Shown here piece by piece: positions 28,461 to 36,613 of a stretch of 64,000 nucleotides of DNA (positions within the stretch are counted from its first letter, which is position 1; each line of letters begins with the position of its first letter). Made by a program: the position numbers and the translations under genes. Under the pieces are notes generated by a model. The model was not told the origin of the DNA and did not search any database. It saw nothing but the letters and a program-made list of their open reading frames with translations. Origin of the DNA: Bradyrhizobium sp. LMTR 3 (GTDB lineage Bacteria > Pseudomonadota > Alphaproteobacteria > Rhizobiales > Xanthobacteraceae); the NCBI RefSeq assembly GCF_001693485.1, contig NZ_MAXC01000011.1:62001-126000 (forward strand), given 5' to 3'.

Positions 28461-28724
28461 TCACCAGCGGTGCCAGTGACGATGATGATGGTGGTGATGG
28501 CGATGATGGTGGTGATGCCAGCGATGCCACCGGTGATGATGGTGGTGGTATCGGTGATGGTGATGTCGCCAATGCACTTCCGTCGTCGCCAACCTGGCAT
28601 CCTCGTGAACTGCCGCGGCGGCGCCGGGGTTGCTGAGCGACAGCGCATTGGCACGCTCGGCCGGAGCGGCAAACGCCAGCAAGGCGCCAACGGCCGCAAG
28701 CCCAAAAACCTTCACTACCTGCAT
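28461..28724 (-). CDS. Exported His-rich small protein
   Basis: An 87-residue protein: signal peptide ending RANA, a middle ALSLSNPGAAAAVHEDARLA-type segment, then VHWRHHHHRYHHHHH and further His/Arg/Trp runs to the end. About a third of the mature protein is histidine, which suggests metal (Ni, Zn, Cu) binding or buffering in the periplasm. The open frame extends 18 codons upstream, but the ATG at 28724 places the signal peptide correctly. It shares its N-terminal mature segment with the gene at 27184-27828. Confidence 0.72.
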   Translation of the reverse strand: MQVVKVFGLAAVGALLAFAAPAERANALSLSNPGAAAAVHEDARLATTEVHWRHHHHRYHHHHHRWHRWHHHHHRHHHHHHRHWHRW

Positions 28725-28838
28725 ATCCAGTCTCCTCGGGTCGTCGGATGCACGTCTGCGCCGGATGGCTTGCATCAACTAACGGCATCGCCGCGACACG
28801 TGCGCAGACTGAAGCAAGTGACTTGAATGAGGTGTGAA

Positions 28839-28880
28839 TGAGTGCGCCATGAACATGAAGAATGCGCCACGAACATGAAC
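28839..28880. promoter_or_regulatory. Direct repeat with TGAA motif upstream of the His-rich protein gene
   Basis: GAGTGCGCCATGAACATGAA (28840-28859) is followed by GAATGCGCCACGAACATGAA (28860-28879), 18 of 20 bases identical. The first copy contains TGAGTGCGCCATGAACA, matching the motifs at 27927 and 57806. It lies about 115 bp upstream of the start. The remainder of 28725-29012 is featureless. Confidence 0.45.
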
Positions 28881-29012
28881 GGATGCTGCTTGCCGCAATC
28901 TCGCGCGCACAGCTTGTGCAGACGGTCGTCAGCACATCAACAGCGTTTGTCCACAGAGCCCTACTCGGCGCCTGTCGGAAATGCTCGACAGAGAAACAGA
29001 GAGGGGACGAAT

Positions 29013-29342
29013 CTAGCCCGGCCGCCACCAGCAATTCATACGCGGGGTGATCACCGTGCCGCTCGGCCGGTACTCCTGCACGTAATGTGCGGTGCAATCG
29101 CGCACGGCGTTCGGCCCTGGGTTGTAGCGCGGATAGACGCTGGGAGCCCACGGCTCGCTGCGATAGATCGGCACGCGCCGCAGCGGGCGCCGGCGCTGGG
29201 CCGAAACATCCGTGACGATCGGCTGCGGCGCCTGCGCGATCCGCAGCGCTGATGATGCCGTCTGCGCCTCCGCAGCCGCCACGTCGGGGAGCAAAAGCCC
29301 GGCCAAGGCTGCCGATATGGCGACCGTCACAATCCGCTTCAT
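29013..29342 (-). CDS. Small exported protein with Arg/Pro-rich linker and two cysteines
   Basis: A 109-residue protein with a signal peptide ending VAAA (about residue 24), a VTDVSAQRRRPLRRVPIYR segment, and a C-terminal domain with two cysteines (VRDCTAHYVQEYRPSGTVI, RMNCWWRPG) that could form a disulfide. The end resembles small exported proteins common in Bradyrhizobium. The TDxSAQRR motif links it to the gene at 28020-28328. It is last in a run of four minus-strand genes of this kind. Function unknown. Confidence 0.75.
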   Translation of the reverse strand: MKRIVTVAISAALAGLLLPDVAAAEAQTASSALRIAQAPQPIVTDVSAQRRRPLRRVPIYRSEPWAPSVYPRYNPGPNAVRDCTAHYVQEYRPSGTVITPRMNCWWRPG

Positions 29343-29450
29343 TGAAGTCCACCCAAAACTGATCCCCCGGTACGGTCTCCGATTGGCGCGTCAAAATCAA
29401 CTCGCAAAACCAGTATGCGCCCGGGCATAACACACGCTAAATACGACGTG

Positions 29451-29849
29451 ATGTGGACCGAAGCAAAAGCCCCCTCGCTCGCCGAAATGGAAGCCATGGC
29501 GCATGAGGTGTTCGAGCGCCTGCACAAGGGATTTCGTACCCTGTGCGAAGGCGTGATCATCCGCGTGGACGATTTTCCGACCGACGAAGTCCTGGACGAG
29601 ATGCAGGCGCAGAGCGAGTTCGACCTGCTCGGCCTATTCCAGGGCGTCGGCCTGCCGCAGCAGAGCAACCAGGACATAGCCCGCCTGCCCAACATGATTT
29701 GGCTCTACCGCCGTCCGATCCTCGACTATTGGGCCGAGCATGAGGAAACGCTGGGCCATATCGTCCGCCACGTCCTGATCCACGAAATCGGGCACCATTT
29801 CGGGCTGTCGGACGCCGATATGGAGGCGATCGAGGCCGCCGCAGACTAG
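29451..29849 (+). CDS. Zincin-like metallopeptidase family protein (DUF1025)
   Basis: A 132-residue cytosolic protein of the minimal-zincin group (MMP1/DUF1025). The zinc motif HExxH is in VLIHEIGHHFGLSDADMEAIE near the C-terminus, with the downstream aspartate and glutamate typical of the family. The N-terminus is APSLAEMEAMAHEVFERL. The frame opens at 29415, but the ATG at 29451 gives the family start MWTEAKAPSL. Its substrates are unknown. It lies just before leuD with 110 bp between. Confidence 0.88.
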   Translation: MWTEAKAPSLAEMEAMAHEVFERLHKGFRTLCEGVIIRVDDFPTDEVLDEMQAQSEFDLLGLFQGVGLPQQSNQDIARLPNMIWLYRRPILDYWAEHEETLGHIVRHVLIHEIGHHFGLSDADMEAIEAAAD

Positions 29850-29959
29850 GCCGGTTCGCGCCAAAACAGGCGGCCTATGCGCAAATTGGCCTTTTGCCGG
29901 GGCCATATTCGCGATAAATCAGCGGCCCGTCCCACCTTTTCAACCGGGAAGTGCGATCG

Positions 29960-30565
29960 ATGGAAAAGTTCACCACCCTGGAAGGCGTCGCGGCGCCCTT
30001 GAAGATCATCAATGTCGACACCGACATGATCATTCCGAAGCAGTACCTGAAGACCATCAAGCGCACCGGCCTTGGCAAGGGCCTTTTCTCCGAACAGCGC
30101 TACAAGGATGACGGCAGCGAGAACCCGGACTTCGTCCTCAACCAGCCGGCCTATCGCAACGCGAAGGTGCTGGTCGCCGGCGACAATTTCGGCTGCGGCT
30201 CCAGCCGCGAGCACGCGCCGTGGGCGCTGCTCGACTTCGGCATCCGCTGCGTGATCTCGACCTCATTCGGCGACATCTTCTACAATAACTGCTTCAAGAA
30301 CGGCATTCTGCCGATCCGCGTCTCTCAGGAAGACCTCGACAAATTGTTCGACGACGCCGAGCGCGGGGCGAATGCGACGCTGACCATCGATCTCGCCAAC
30401 CAGGAGATCCGCGGCCCCGACGGCGGCAAGGTGAAGTTCGAGATCGATCCGTTCCGCAAGCACTGCCTGATGAACGGCCTCGACGACATCGGCCTGACCA
30501 TGGAAAAGAAATCGTCGATCGACGATTACGAGGCCAAGCTTAAGAAAGAGCGCGCCTGGGCCTGA
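29960..30565 (+). CDS. leuD: 3-isopropylmalate dehydratase small subunit
   Basis: A 201-residue partner of LeuC forming the swivel domain of isopropylmalate isomerase. It shows [27 protein letters not shown] at the start and the family's [17 protein letters not shown] motif (about residues 72-88). The ATG at 29960 is preferred over a GTG three codons upstream; GGGAAG lies before it. A terminator follows. It is 3.1 kb from leuC with unrelated genes between. Confidence 0.97.
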   Translation: MEKFTTLEGVAAPLKIINVDTDMIIPKQYLKTIKRTGLGKGLFSEQRYKDDGSENPDFVLNQPAYRNAKVLVAGDNFGCGSSREHAPWALLDFGIRCVISTSFGDIFYNNCFKNGILPIRVSQEDLDKLFDDAERGANATLTIDLANQEIRGPDGGKVKFEIDPFRKHCLMNGLDDIGLTMEKKSSIDDYEAKLKKERAWA

Positions 30566-30576
30566 TTGTGCTACGA

Positions 30577-30605
30577 GAGCCCCGGCGAAAATCGGGGCTC
30601 TTTTG
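30577..30605 (+). terminator. Rho-independent terminator of leuD
   Basis: GAGCCCCG pairs with CGGGGCTC (8 bp) around GCGAAAAT and is followed by TTTTG. Confidence 0.9.
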
Positions 30606-30622
30606 TTAAGGAGGCGGCGCGG

Positions 30623-31447
30623 ATGCGGCCTGACGTCGTCACCTTCTGGCACGGCCGCCTCGACGGGCTGCGACTGACCTGCCTCAGATCGCAGGTTGCC
30701 GCCGGCCACAAGGTCACCGTCTACAGTTTCGATCCACTGCCCGGCCTGCCCGACGGCATCGGCAACGCCGAAGCCGAAGCGATCCTGCCGCATTCCTTTT
30801 CCGAACGGCTGCGCCCGCCCGAGGCCGATGGGAGCTGGCGGGACTGGACGATCCTGCAGTTCAGCGATTTCTTCCGCATGCGGCTGATGGCGGCAAATGC
30901 CGGATTATGGCTCGACGCCGACGTGCTGCTGCTCAAACCGATCGAGATCGATCCGGCAAAGCCTTACTTCGCGTGGGAGCGCCGGCGCCAGCTCGGCAAC
31001 TCGGTGTTGTACCTGCCGGCAAGCGATTCGATCGTACGGGCGTTCGAGGAACTGATGGAACAGGAGGACCTGACGCCGGACTGGCTGGCGCTGCGTCATC
31101 GCCTCACCTTCATGCTGCGCCAGTTACGTCGCCGATCGAGCCGTCTCTCGGACATCCGCGTCGCCATCTATGGCCCTGCCGCGCTCACCGCACTGGCGCG
31201 ACGCGCGGACGAGTTGCAGCACGCGCTACCGAAGCAGTCGTTCTACGCGGTCCACGCCGAGCCAAAACTGTTCTTCGAGCCTTCGGATTTTTCAGGCCTG
31301 CTTGCCGATCCGCAAATCATCGGCCTGCACATCTCGCCCAAGGGCCGGGGCGGTGAAAAGCCGATCCCCGGCAGCCTCTATGCCTGGGCGGCGGAAAAGT
31401 TCGGACCGCGATACCCTTTCCTGGAGGGGGAGGGTCGGCTCGCATGA
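30623..31447 (+). CDS. DXD-type glycosyltransferase (capsular polysaccharide synthesis-like)
   Basis: A 274-residue protein of the DXD sugar-transferase group (Gly_transf_sug/Caps_synth type). The nucleotide-sugar site is seen as SDFFRMRLMAANAGLWLDADVLLLKP, with the DAD at about residues 98-100. The N-terminus VTFWHGRLDGLRLTCLRSQVAAGH is typical. Donor and acceptor are unknown; surface polysaccharide decoration is plausible. GGAGG precedes the ATG at 30623. Its last nine codons fall inside a palindromic repeat, so the C-terminus may be repeat-derived. Confidence 0.82.
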   Translation: MRPDVVTFWHGRLDGLRLTCLRSQVAAGHKVTVYSFDPLPGLPDGIGNAEAEAILPHSFSERLRPPEADGSWRDWTILQFSDFFRMRLMAANAGLWLDADVLLLKPIEIDPAKPYFAWERRRQLGNSVLYLPASDSIVRAFEELMEQEDLTPDWLALRHRLTFMLRQLRRRSSRLSDIRVAIYGPAALTALARRADELQHALPKQSFYAVHAEPKLFFEPSDFSGLLADPQIIGLHISPKGRGGEKPIPGSLYAWAAEKFGPRYPFLEGEGRLA

Positions 31448-31581
31448 GCGCAGCGAGTGCGAGACGGGGTGGGGTGATCTCTCCGCTCGGGCACTGGTCG
31501 AGAGGATAGACTGTCACCCCACCCCGCCGCTCATTTCATGAGCGTCGCCCCTCCCCCTCCAGGGACCCTCCAGGGGAGGGT
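31421..31581. repeat. Palindromic repeat, CCTGGAGGGGGAGGG family, overlapping a gene end
   Basis: Left part CTGGAGGGGGAGGGTC pairs with the right part GACCCTCCAGGGGAGGG region and CCCCTCCCCCTCCAGGG. Inner pairs are GGGGTGGGGTGA/TCACCCCACCCC and CGCATGAGCGCA/TTTCATGAGCGTC. Its left end provides the last codons of the glycosyltransferase gene. Confidence 0.82.
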
Positions 31582-31683
31582 AAGGTCGGAAGTCGCCTCA
31601 CAGTTCAAATTTGATCCAGCGCAATGACGTGCGCTTCGGCTTCCCTCAGGTTCGGCCATTCCAGCCACCAAGGGAGCCGTGCC

Positions 31684-32091
31684 ATGACCGTTCAGGACAA
31701 GCCCACCGTCAGCCGCATGGTCGACATCTTCGGCGAATGGCTGAAGCATCGGCGCGAGCTGCGGGAAATGCGCGAGCTGGACGCCGCCAATTTCGGCCAG
31801 ATCGCGAGCGATTTGCGGATGTCTTCTGCCGATCTCGAGGCGCTGGTCCGCCAGGGGCCGCATGCTGCCGACGAACTGCCGAAAATGCTGACCGCACTCG
31901 GCGTCGATCAGGACGATCTGGCGCGTACCGAACCGCTTGTGCTGCGCGACATGGAGCGCGTCTGCTCAATGTGCATCCAGAAGCGCCGATGCGACCGCGA
32001 TCTCGCCGCCGGCACCGCCGCGGCGCATTACCAGGAATATTGCGGCAACGCCGACACGATCGACGGCCTCGGCAAGCAAGTCAGTTCATAA
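31684..32091 (+). CDS. DUF6455 family protein
   Basis: A 135-residue protein with an N-terminal helix SRMVDIFGEWLKHRRELREM and four cysteines in the C-terminal part: CSMCIQKRRCDRDLAAG, then EYCGNADTI. The spacing suggests a small metal-binding site, as in the DUF6455 family, to which I assign it with moderate certainty. No signal peptide. The ATG at 31684 has AAGGGAG upstream; the frame opens earlier, within the repeat. Function unknown. Confidence 0.72.
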   Translation: MTVQDKPTVSRMVDIFGEWLKHRRELREMRELDAANFGQIASDLRMSSADLEALVRQGPHAADELPKMLTALGVDQDDLARTEPLVLRDMERVCSMCIQKRRCDRDLAAGTAAAHYQEYCGNADTIDGLGKQVSS

Positions 32092-32102
32092 GACGCCCGC
32101 TT

Positions 32103-32247
32103 CCCTTCTCCCCTTGTGGGAGAAGGTGCCCTCGCGAAGCGAGGGCGGATGAGGGGTCTCTATCCGCGGAGACAAACCCCTCACCCGTCTCGAATGAGCT
32201 GACGCTCATTCGATCCACCCTCTCCCACAAGGGGAGAGGGGAAGAAG
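32103..32247. repeat. Palindromic repeat, CCCTTCTCCCCTTGTGGGAG family
   Basis: CCCTTCTCCCCTTGTGGGAG on the left and CTCCCACAAGGGGAGAGGGG on the right form the outer pairing. Inner stems are CCCTCGCGAAGCGAGGG, GATGAGGGGT/ACCCCTCACC and AATGAGCTGACGCTCATT. It separates DUF6455 from the convergent CoA-ester lyase. Confidence 0.88.
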
Positions 32248-32266
32248 TCGCGCCGCGCGAAATGAT

Positions 32267-33145
32267 TCAATGCCCCATCGCCGCGATCGCATCTGCAATC
32301 GCAATCGTGCGCCGCGCCATGTCGGCGTGCAGCCGTTCCACCATCCGCCCGTCGAGCTGGATTGCCCCGCGCGAGGCGTTTTCCGGCTTTTCGAATGCCG
32401 CAATGATCTTGCGCGCCTGCTCGACCTCCTCGGCCGGCGGCGTGAAGATCGCGTTGCAGGCCTCGATGTGGCTTGGGTGGATCAACGTCTTGCCGTCGAA
32501 GCCTAAGTCGCGGCCTTGCGCGCATTCGGTCGCAAAGCCGTCGATATTGCTGATGTCGCTATAGGGACCGTCGAGAATTTCCAGCCCGTGCGCACGCGTC
32601 GCCAGGATGCAGTGCGTGATCATCGGAATCATCGTGGCGCGACCCGGCTGCATGCGGATCCGCGTTTCCCGCGAAATGTCGTTCGGCCCGAACACGAATC
32701 CCGCAAGCCTGGTTTCGGAATCCCTCGATGCCGCGGCGAGCTTGTCGGCGTCCAGCACCGCGCGCGCGGTTTCGATCATGGCCCAGACCCGGATCGAGGT
32801 GGGCGCGTTGATGTCGCTGAGCCGATTGGCGATCGCGTTGAGATCGTCGACGGTGGAGATCTTGGGAACCAGAATGCCGTCGGGGCGCGCCTTGCCGGCC
32901 ATGGTGACGTCCTCGACCCACCAGGGCGTATCGAGGCTGTTGACCCGGATCAGCACCTCGCGCTTGCCGAAACCGCCCGCCGCAATCGCTCTGGCGATCT
33001 GGTCGCGGGCCATTGCCTTGGCGTCCGGCGCCACCGAATCCTCGAGGTCGAGGATGATTCCGTCGGCCGGCAGGTTGCGTGCCTTTTCCAGCGCCCGCGC
33101 GTTAGATCCCGGCATGAACAACAGGCTGCGGCGCGGACGGATCAT
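32267..33145 (-). CDS. HpcH/HpaI aldolase/citrate lyase-type CoA ester lyase
   Basis: A 292-residue TIM-barrel lyase of the CitE/malyl-CoA lyase group. It begins RPRRSLLFMPGSNARALEKA, with ADGIILDLEDSVAPDAK (metal-binding acidic residues) at about residue 30-46 and FGPNDISRETRIRMQPGR in the middle. Members cleave or hydrolyse malyl-CoA, citramalyl-CoA or methylmalyl-CoA. The exact substrate cannot be read. AAGGAAACC precedes the ATG. It is divergent from carbonic anhydrase, with 102 bp between. Confidence 0.88.
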   Translation of the reverse strand: MIRPRRSLLFMPGSNARALEKARNLPADGIILDLEDSVAPDAKAMARDQIARAIAAGGFGKREVLIRVNSLDTPWWVEDVTMAGKARPDGILVPKISTVDDLNAIANRLSDINAPTSIRVWAMIETARAVLDADKLAAASRDSETRLAGFVFGPNDISRETRIRMQPGRATMIPMITHCILATRAHGLEILDGPYSDISNIDGFATECAQGRDLGFDGKTLIHPSHIEACNAIFTPPAEEVEQARKIIAAFEKPENASRGAIQLDGRMVERLHADMARRTIAIADAIAAMGH

Positions 33146-33247
33146 GGGCTGGTTTCCTTGGATGACCTTGAGACCTCCGCGATATCATCTCGCACGGCGG
33201 CCTGAAAGCCTTGTTCCCGTCATCGGCTTATGGTTAGGCATGGCACC

Positions 33248-33886
33248 ATGACCTCTTTCCCGCAACATCTGCTCGACGGTTATCGGTCCTTCACCTCGCA
33301 ACGGCTGCCGACCGAACAGACGCGCTACCGGGAACTCTCCGAGCGCGGCCAGTCGCCCGCCGTGATGGTGATCGGCTGCTGCGATTCCCGCGTCTCGCCG
33401 GAAGTGATTTTCGACGCCGGCCCCGGCGAGCTGTTCGTGGTGCGCAACGTCGCCAACCTGGTGCCGGTCTATCAGCCCGACGGCGGCGCCCATGGCGTCT
33501 CCGCGGCGCTGGAGTATGCGATCAACGTGCTCCGCATCAAGCATATCGTCGTGCTCGGCCATGCCCAGTGCGGCGGCATTCGCGCCTTCATCGACAAGAT
33601 CGACCCGCTGTCGCCGGGCGACTTCATCGGCCGCTGGATGGCGATGTTCATCAAGCCGGGCGAGGTCGTCGAACAGCGCGAGCGCGAGACGATGCAGGAG
33701 TTCACGATCAGGATCGAGAAAGCTGCGATCTTCCGATCACTGGAAAATCTGATGACGTTCCCGTTCGTGCGCGCCCGCGTCGAGCGCGGCGAGATGGAGT
33801 TGCACGGCGCCTATTTCGGCGTCGCCGAGGGTTCGCTGTTCGTGCTCGATCAGAAGGCGAAGGAGTTTCGCAGCGTAGTCGCGTAG
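33248..33886 (+). CDS. Beta-class carbonic anhydrase
   Basis: A 212-residue cytosolic zinc enzyme interconverting CO2 and bicarbonate. Zinc ligands are in VIGCCDSRVSPE (Cys, with the Asp-Arg dyad) and VVLGHAQCGGIRAF (His and Cys). The plant-type layout with FVVRNVANLVP fits clade B. An ATG at 33230 is an equally possible start; I favour 33248 from the fit to the family N-terminus. The TAG stop is the first part of a palindromic repeat. Confidence 0.94.
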   Translation: MTSFPQHLLDGYRSFTSQRLPTEQTRYRELSERGQSPAVMVIGCCDSRVSPEVIFDAGPGELFVVRNVANLVPVYQPDGGAHGVSAALEYAINVLRIKHIVVLGHAQCGGIRAFIDKIDPLSPGDFIGRWMAMFIKPGEVVEQRERETMQEFTIRIEKAAIFRSLENLMTFPFVRARVERGEMELHGAYFGVAEGSLFVLDQKAKEFRSVVA

Positions 33887-33974
33887 GGTGGGCAAAGCGC
33901 AGCGCGCCCACCATCCGCCCACGGTAGTGCATGGTTTGGTGGGCACGGCGCCAAGGCGCCTTTGCCCACCCTAC
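33883..33974. repeat. 92-bp MITE-like palindrome, GTAGGGTGGGCAAAG family, copy 2
   Basis: Same outer arms as the copy at 4701 (GTAGGGTGGGCAAAG, CTTTGCCCACCCTAC) and similar inner arms (GCGCCCACC, GGTGGGCAC). It supplies the carbonic anhydrase stop codon and ends five bases before the end of the convergent asd gene. Confidence 0.87.
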
Positions 33975-33979
33975 CAATC

Positions 33980-35014
33980 TTACGCCGCCTTTTTCTTCGC
34001 GGTGATCAGCTTGCGGTTGATCAGGGATTCGGCGATCTGCACCGCGTTCAGGGCGGCACCCTTGCGCAGATTGTCGGAGACGCACCACAGTACGAGGCCG
34101 TTCTCCACCGTCGCGTCCTCGCGGATGCGGCTGATATAGGTGGCGTCCTCGCCGGCCGCTTCGTAGGGCGTGACGTAGCCGCCGGGCTCGTGCTTGTCGA
34201 TCACGAGGCAACCCGGCGCGTTGCGCAGGATGTTGCGCGCTTCATCGGCCGTGATCGGATTCTCGAATTCGATGTTGACGGCCTCCGAATGGCCGACGAA
34301 CACAGGCACCCGTACGCAGGTGGCGGAAAGCTTGATCTTGGGATCAAGTATCTTCTTGGTCTCCGCCATCATCTTCCATTCTTCCTTGGTGTAGCCGTCC
34401 TCCATGAACACGTCGATCTCGGGGATGACGTTGAAGGCGATACGCTTGGGGAATTTCTTGTTGATCAGCTCGTCATTGGTGTAGACGGCCTTGGTCTGCG
34501 AGAACAGTTCGTCCATCGCGTCCTTGCCGGCGCCGGAAACCGATTGATAGGTCGCGACCACGACCCGCTTGATGGTGGCCTTGTCATGCAGCGGCTTCAG
34601 CGCCACCACGAGCTGCGCGGTCGAGCAGTTCGGGTTGGCGATGATGTTCTTCTTCGCAAAATCCTTGGCTGCGTCGGCGTTCACTTCCGGAACGATCAAC
34701 GGCACGTCCGGATCCATGCGCCAGGCCGACGAATTGTCGATCACGACCGCGCCGGCCGCGCCGATCTTCGGCGACCATTCCTTGGAGACCGAACCGCCCG
34801 CCGACATCAGGCAGATGTCGACGTCGGAGAAATCGTAGTGCTCGAGCGCTTTGACCTTCAGGGTGCGGTCGCCATAGGACACTTCGACGCCGACGCTGCG
34901 GCGCGAGGCCAGCACCACGACCTCGTCGGCGGGGAATTTGCGCTCGTCGAGAATATTGAGCATTTCGCGCCCGACATTGCCGGTCGCACCGACGACAGCG
35001 ACTTTGTAACCCAT
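33980..35014 (-). CDS. asd: Aspartate-semialdehyde dehydrogenase
   Basis: A 344-residue NADP-dependent enzyme at the head of the lysine, threonine and methionine branch. It shows the nucleotide-binding start KVAVVGATGNVGREMLNIL, the catalytic cysteine in NPNCSTAQLVVALKPL (about residue 130), and QSVSGAGKDAMDELF. The C-terminal AKKKAA tail is lysine-rich. GGAGAGTGAACG precedes the ATG. It stands alone; dapF in the same window acts later in the pathway. Confidence 0.97.
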   Translation of the reverse strand: MGYKVAVVGATGNVGREMLNILDERKFPADEVVVLASRRSVGVEVSYGDRTLKVKALEHYDFSDVDICLMSAGGSVSKEWSPKIGAAGAVVIDNSSAWRMDPDVPLIVPEVNADAAKDFAKKNIIANPNCSTAQLVVALKPLHDKATIKRVVVATYQSVSGAGKDAMDELFSQTKAVYTNDELINKKFPKRIAFNVIPEIDVFMEDGYTKEEWKMMAETKKILDPKIKLSATCVRVPVFVGHSEAVNIEFENPITADEARNILRNAPGCLVIDKHEPGGYVTPYEAAGEDATYISRIREDATVENGLVLWCVSDNLRKGAALNAVQIAESLINRKLITAKKKAA

Positions 35015-35131
35015 CGTTCACTCTCCGAGGAAAAATGCCGCCCTGCCGCGTCAAGCGGAAAGGGAGAAGGCAGCGCTTCTATGCGAGAAACGCCGATATG
35101 ACAACGTTTGGCGGCTGCGTTTGGGCGTTTG

Positions 35132-35935
35132 ATGCATTCGTTTCCGGCCGGTTCGGCCGATTCCCATTATAGGACGACAGTTCACCCGGCGCTGGTAAGC
35201 TTCGTGGACGAGGTCTACGGCACGCTGGCACGGCTCTGCGCCTATCTGATGACGCTGGCGCTGATGGCCATTGGCGGTATCGCGCTATGGCAGTATTTGC
35301 CCGATATCACGGCGATGGAGACGGCGCCGAAGGCCTGGAGCCAGGCCGGGGGCACGGCACCGGCGTTCGCCGTAAGCCAGTTCATTTTTCCAGGCAAGAT
35401 AGAGACTTACGAGGTTTTTCGGCATCCCGAGGGCGGCCGCAAGGACGTGTTCCGCTGGAGCGGGCTCGGCGGCACGCCGGTCGCCGAACTCGAAATCTAT
35501 CGTCCGGGCGAAGAGATCGATCAGGTCGGCTCGGCGGCCGGCTACCTTGCCGCAAGGATGGACCCGGCTGGCGCGCGCGAGCTGGAGGCCGCCGGGATCA
35601 TCGACAGCAAGTTCGGCGCCGTGACCCTGTTTCGCCGGGTCGGCGGCACGGAGGCCGCGAGCGCATGCCTCCGATTTTTCAAACACATCGATGAGCCGAA
35701 ATTCCGTCTCTCGGGCTGGTCATGCCTGGGCGAGGGTGTGCCGGCCCGCCGCGCCGCAATCGGCTGCATGCTGAACCGGCTGATCCTGCTTTCGGCCGGC
35801 AACGATACGAAACTTACCGAATTTTTCGCCGGCGACGAAGTCAGGCGCAGCGACTGCGCGGCGTCAGGCGCCCCGGCGCTGTCTGCCGATTGGGTGATGG
35901 ACGCCGATAACCCGCGGCTGCGCGGCACCCTTTAG
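35132..35935 (+). CDS. Hypothetical protein with one membrane anchor
   Basis: A 267-residue protein that I do not recognise. A single hydrophobic helix (about residues 32-58, LCAYLMTLALMAIGGIALW) anchors it, and a C-terminal domain follows, presumably periplasmic, with several cysteines (SACLRFF, WSCLGEG, IGCMLNRL, RSDCAAS). These may pair as disulfides. The frame opens at a TTG at 35108; the first ATG is 35132, and neither has a clear ribosome site. Composition matches its neighbours, so it is a real gene, probably genus-restricted. Confidence 0.68.
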   Translation: MHSFPAGSADSHYRTTVHPALVSFVDEVYGTLARLCAYLMTLALMAIGGIALWQYLPDITAMETAPKAWSQAGGTAPAFAVSQFIFPGKIETYEVFRHPEGGRKDVFRWSGLGGTPVAELEIYRPGEEIDQVGSAAGYLAARMDPAGARELEAAGIIDSKFGAVTLFRRVGGTEAASACLRFFKHIDEPKFRLSGWSCLGEGVPARRAAIGCMLNRLILLSAGNDTKLTEFFAGDEVRRSDCAASGAPALSADWVMDADNPRLRGTL

Positions 35936-36156
35936 AACCCGCGTTAGTGGCGTCAAATTCCGCTGCCCCTCACGATTGTGGCAACAAGCGGCCAAGACAC
36001 TTGTTTTCATGAAACTTTTTCGCTTCGCACCGCATTATTCCGGCGCGGTGTGGCTCAATTGACCTAGTGATGATGGTCCCGCCGGGGCTACAATGTCGGC
36101 AGACAGATTTGGCGATCCGCCAGGCCCCAGCCGGGGTAGCTAATGACGAGGATACG

Positions 36157-36546
36157 ATGACCCCGAAATTCCCTGCTGCGACGAAGCTCGCGGTATTTTT
36201 TGCTGCCGCCGCGGTCGTGGTCGGCCTCGTCGCGAGCCCGGCAAGCGCGCAGAACAAACGTCAGCAGCAGTATGATCGCGACGGCCGGATCACTTATGGG
36301 CCGCAGGGGCCGAACCGGGTTTATCAGCAGGGACCGCGCACCCGCGTTTATGTTACCACGCGCTCCTGGCTCGACGCCGGCACCGAGGTCTTGCCAGGCG
36401 ACCGCAAGTTCATGGACTACGCGTTTCCTTCGCCGTACGGGTACCCAACGTTCGCGCGCGAAAACCTCAACCGCCCGATCGACCGCCAGCCGCTTAACCC
36501 GCCGTCGGATCTGGGCGGCGAGCCGACCAGGTTCCCGCTGTACTGA
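36157..36546 (+). CDS. Small exported hypothetical protein
   Basis: A 129-residue protein with a signal peptide ending SPASAQ (about residue 31). The mature part is rich in Arg, Tyr and Pro: YDRDGRITYGPQGPNRVYQQ, TRSWLDAGTEVLPGDRKFMDY, and a final PSDLGGEPTRFPLY. I take it as a genus-type exported protein without assigned function. The ATG at 36157 has GAGGATACG just before it; the frame opens 30 codons earlier. A terminator follows the stop. Confidence 0.75.
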   Translation: MTPKFPAATKLAVFFAAAAVVVGLVASPASAQNKRQQQYDRDGRITYGPQGPNRVYQQGPRTRVYVTTRSWLDAGTEVLPGDRKFMDYAFPSPYGYPTFARENLNRPIDRQPLNPPSDLGGEPTRFPLY

Positions 36547-36568
36547 GCGCAGCCATTGCCTGACGAAG

Positions 36569-36595
36569 AATGCCCGGCTATGCCGGGCATTCTTG
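36569..36595. terminator. Terminator between convergent genes
   Basis: AATGCCCGGC pairs with GCCGGGCATT (10 bp) around TAT and is followed by CTTGT. It serves the exported-protein gene and possibly leuB on the other strand. Confidence 0.8.
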
Positions 36596-36613
36596 TGTGC
36601 GCACGACTTTGTA

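Noticed and set aside
33962..35101. 379-codon frame antisense to asd
   Set aside because: asd shows all catalytic motifs; this frame has none.
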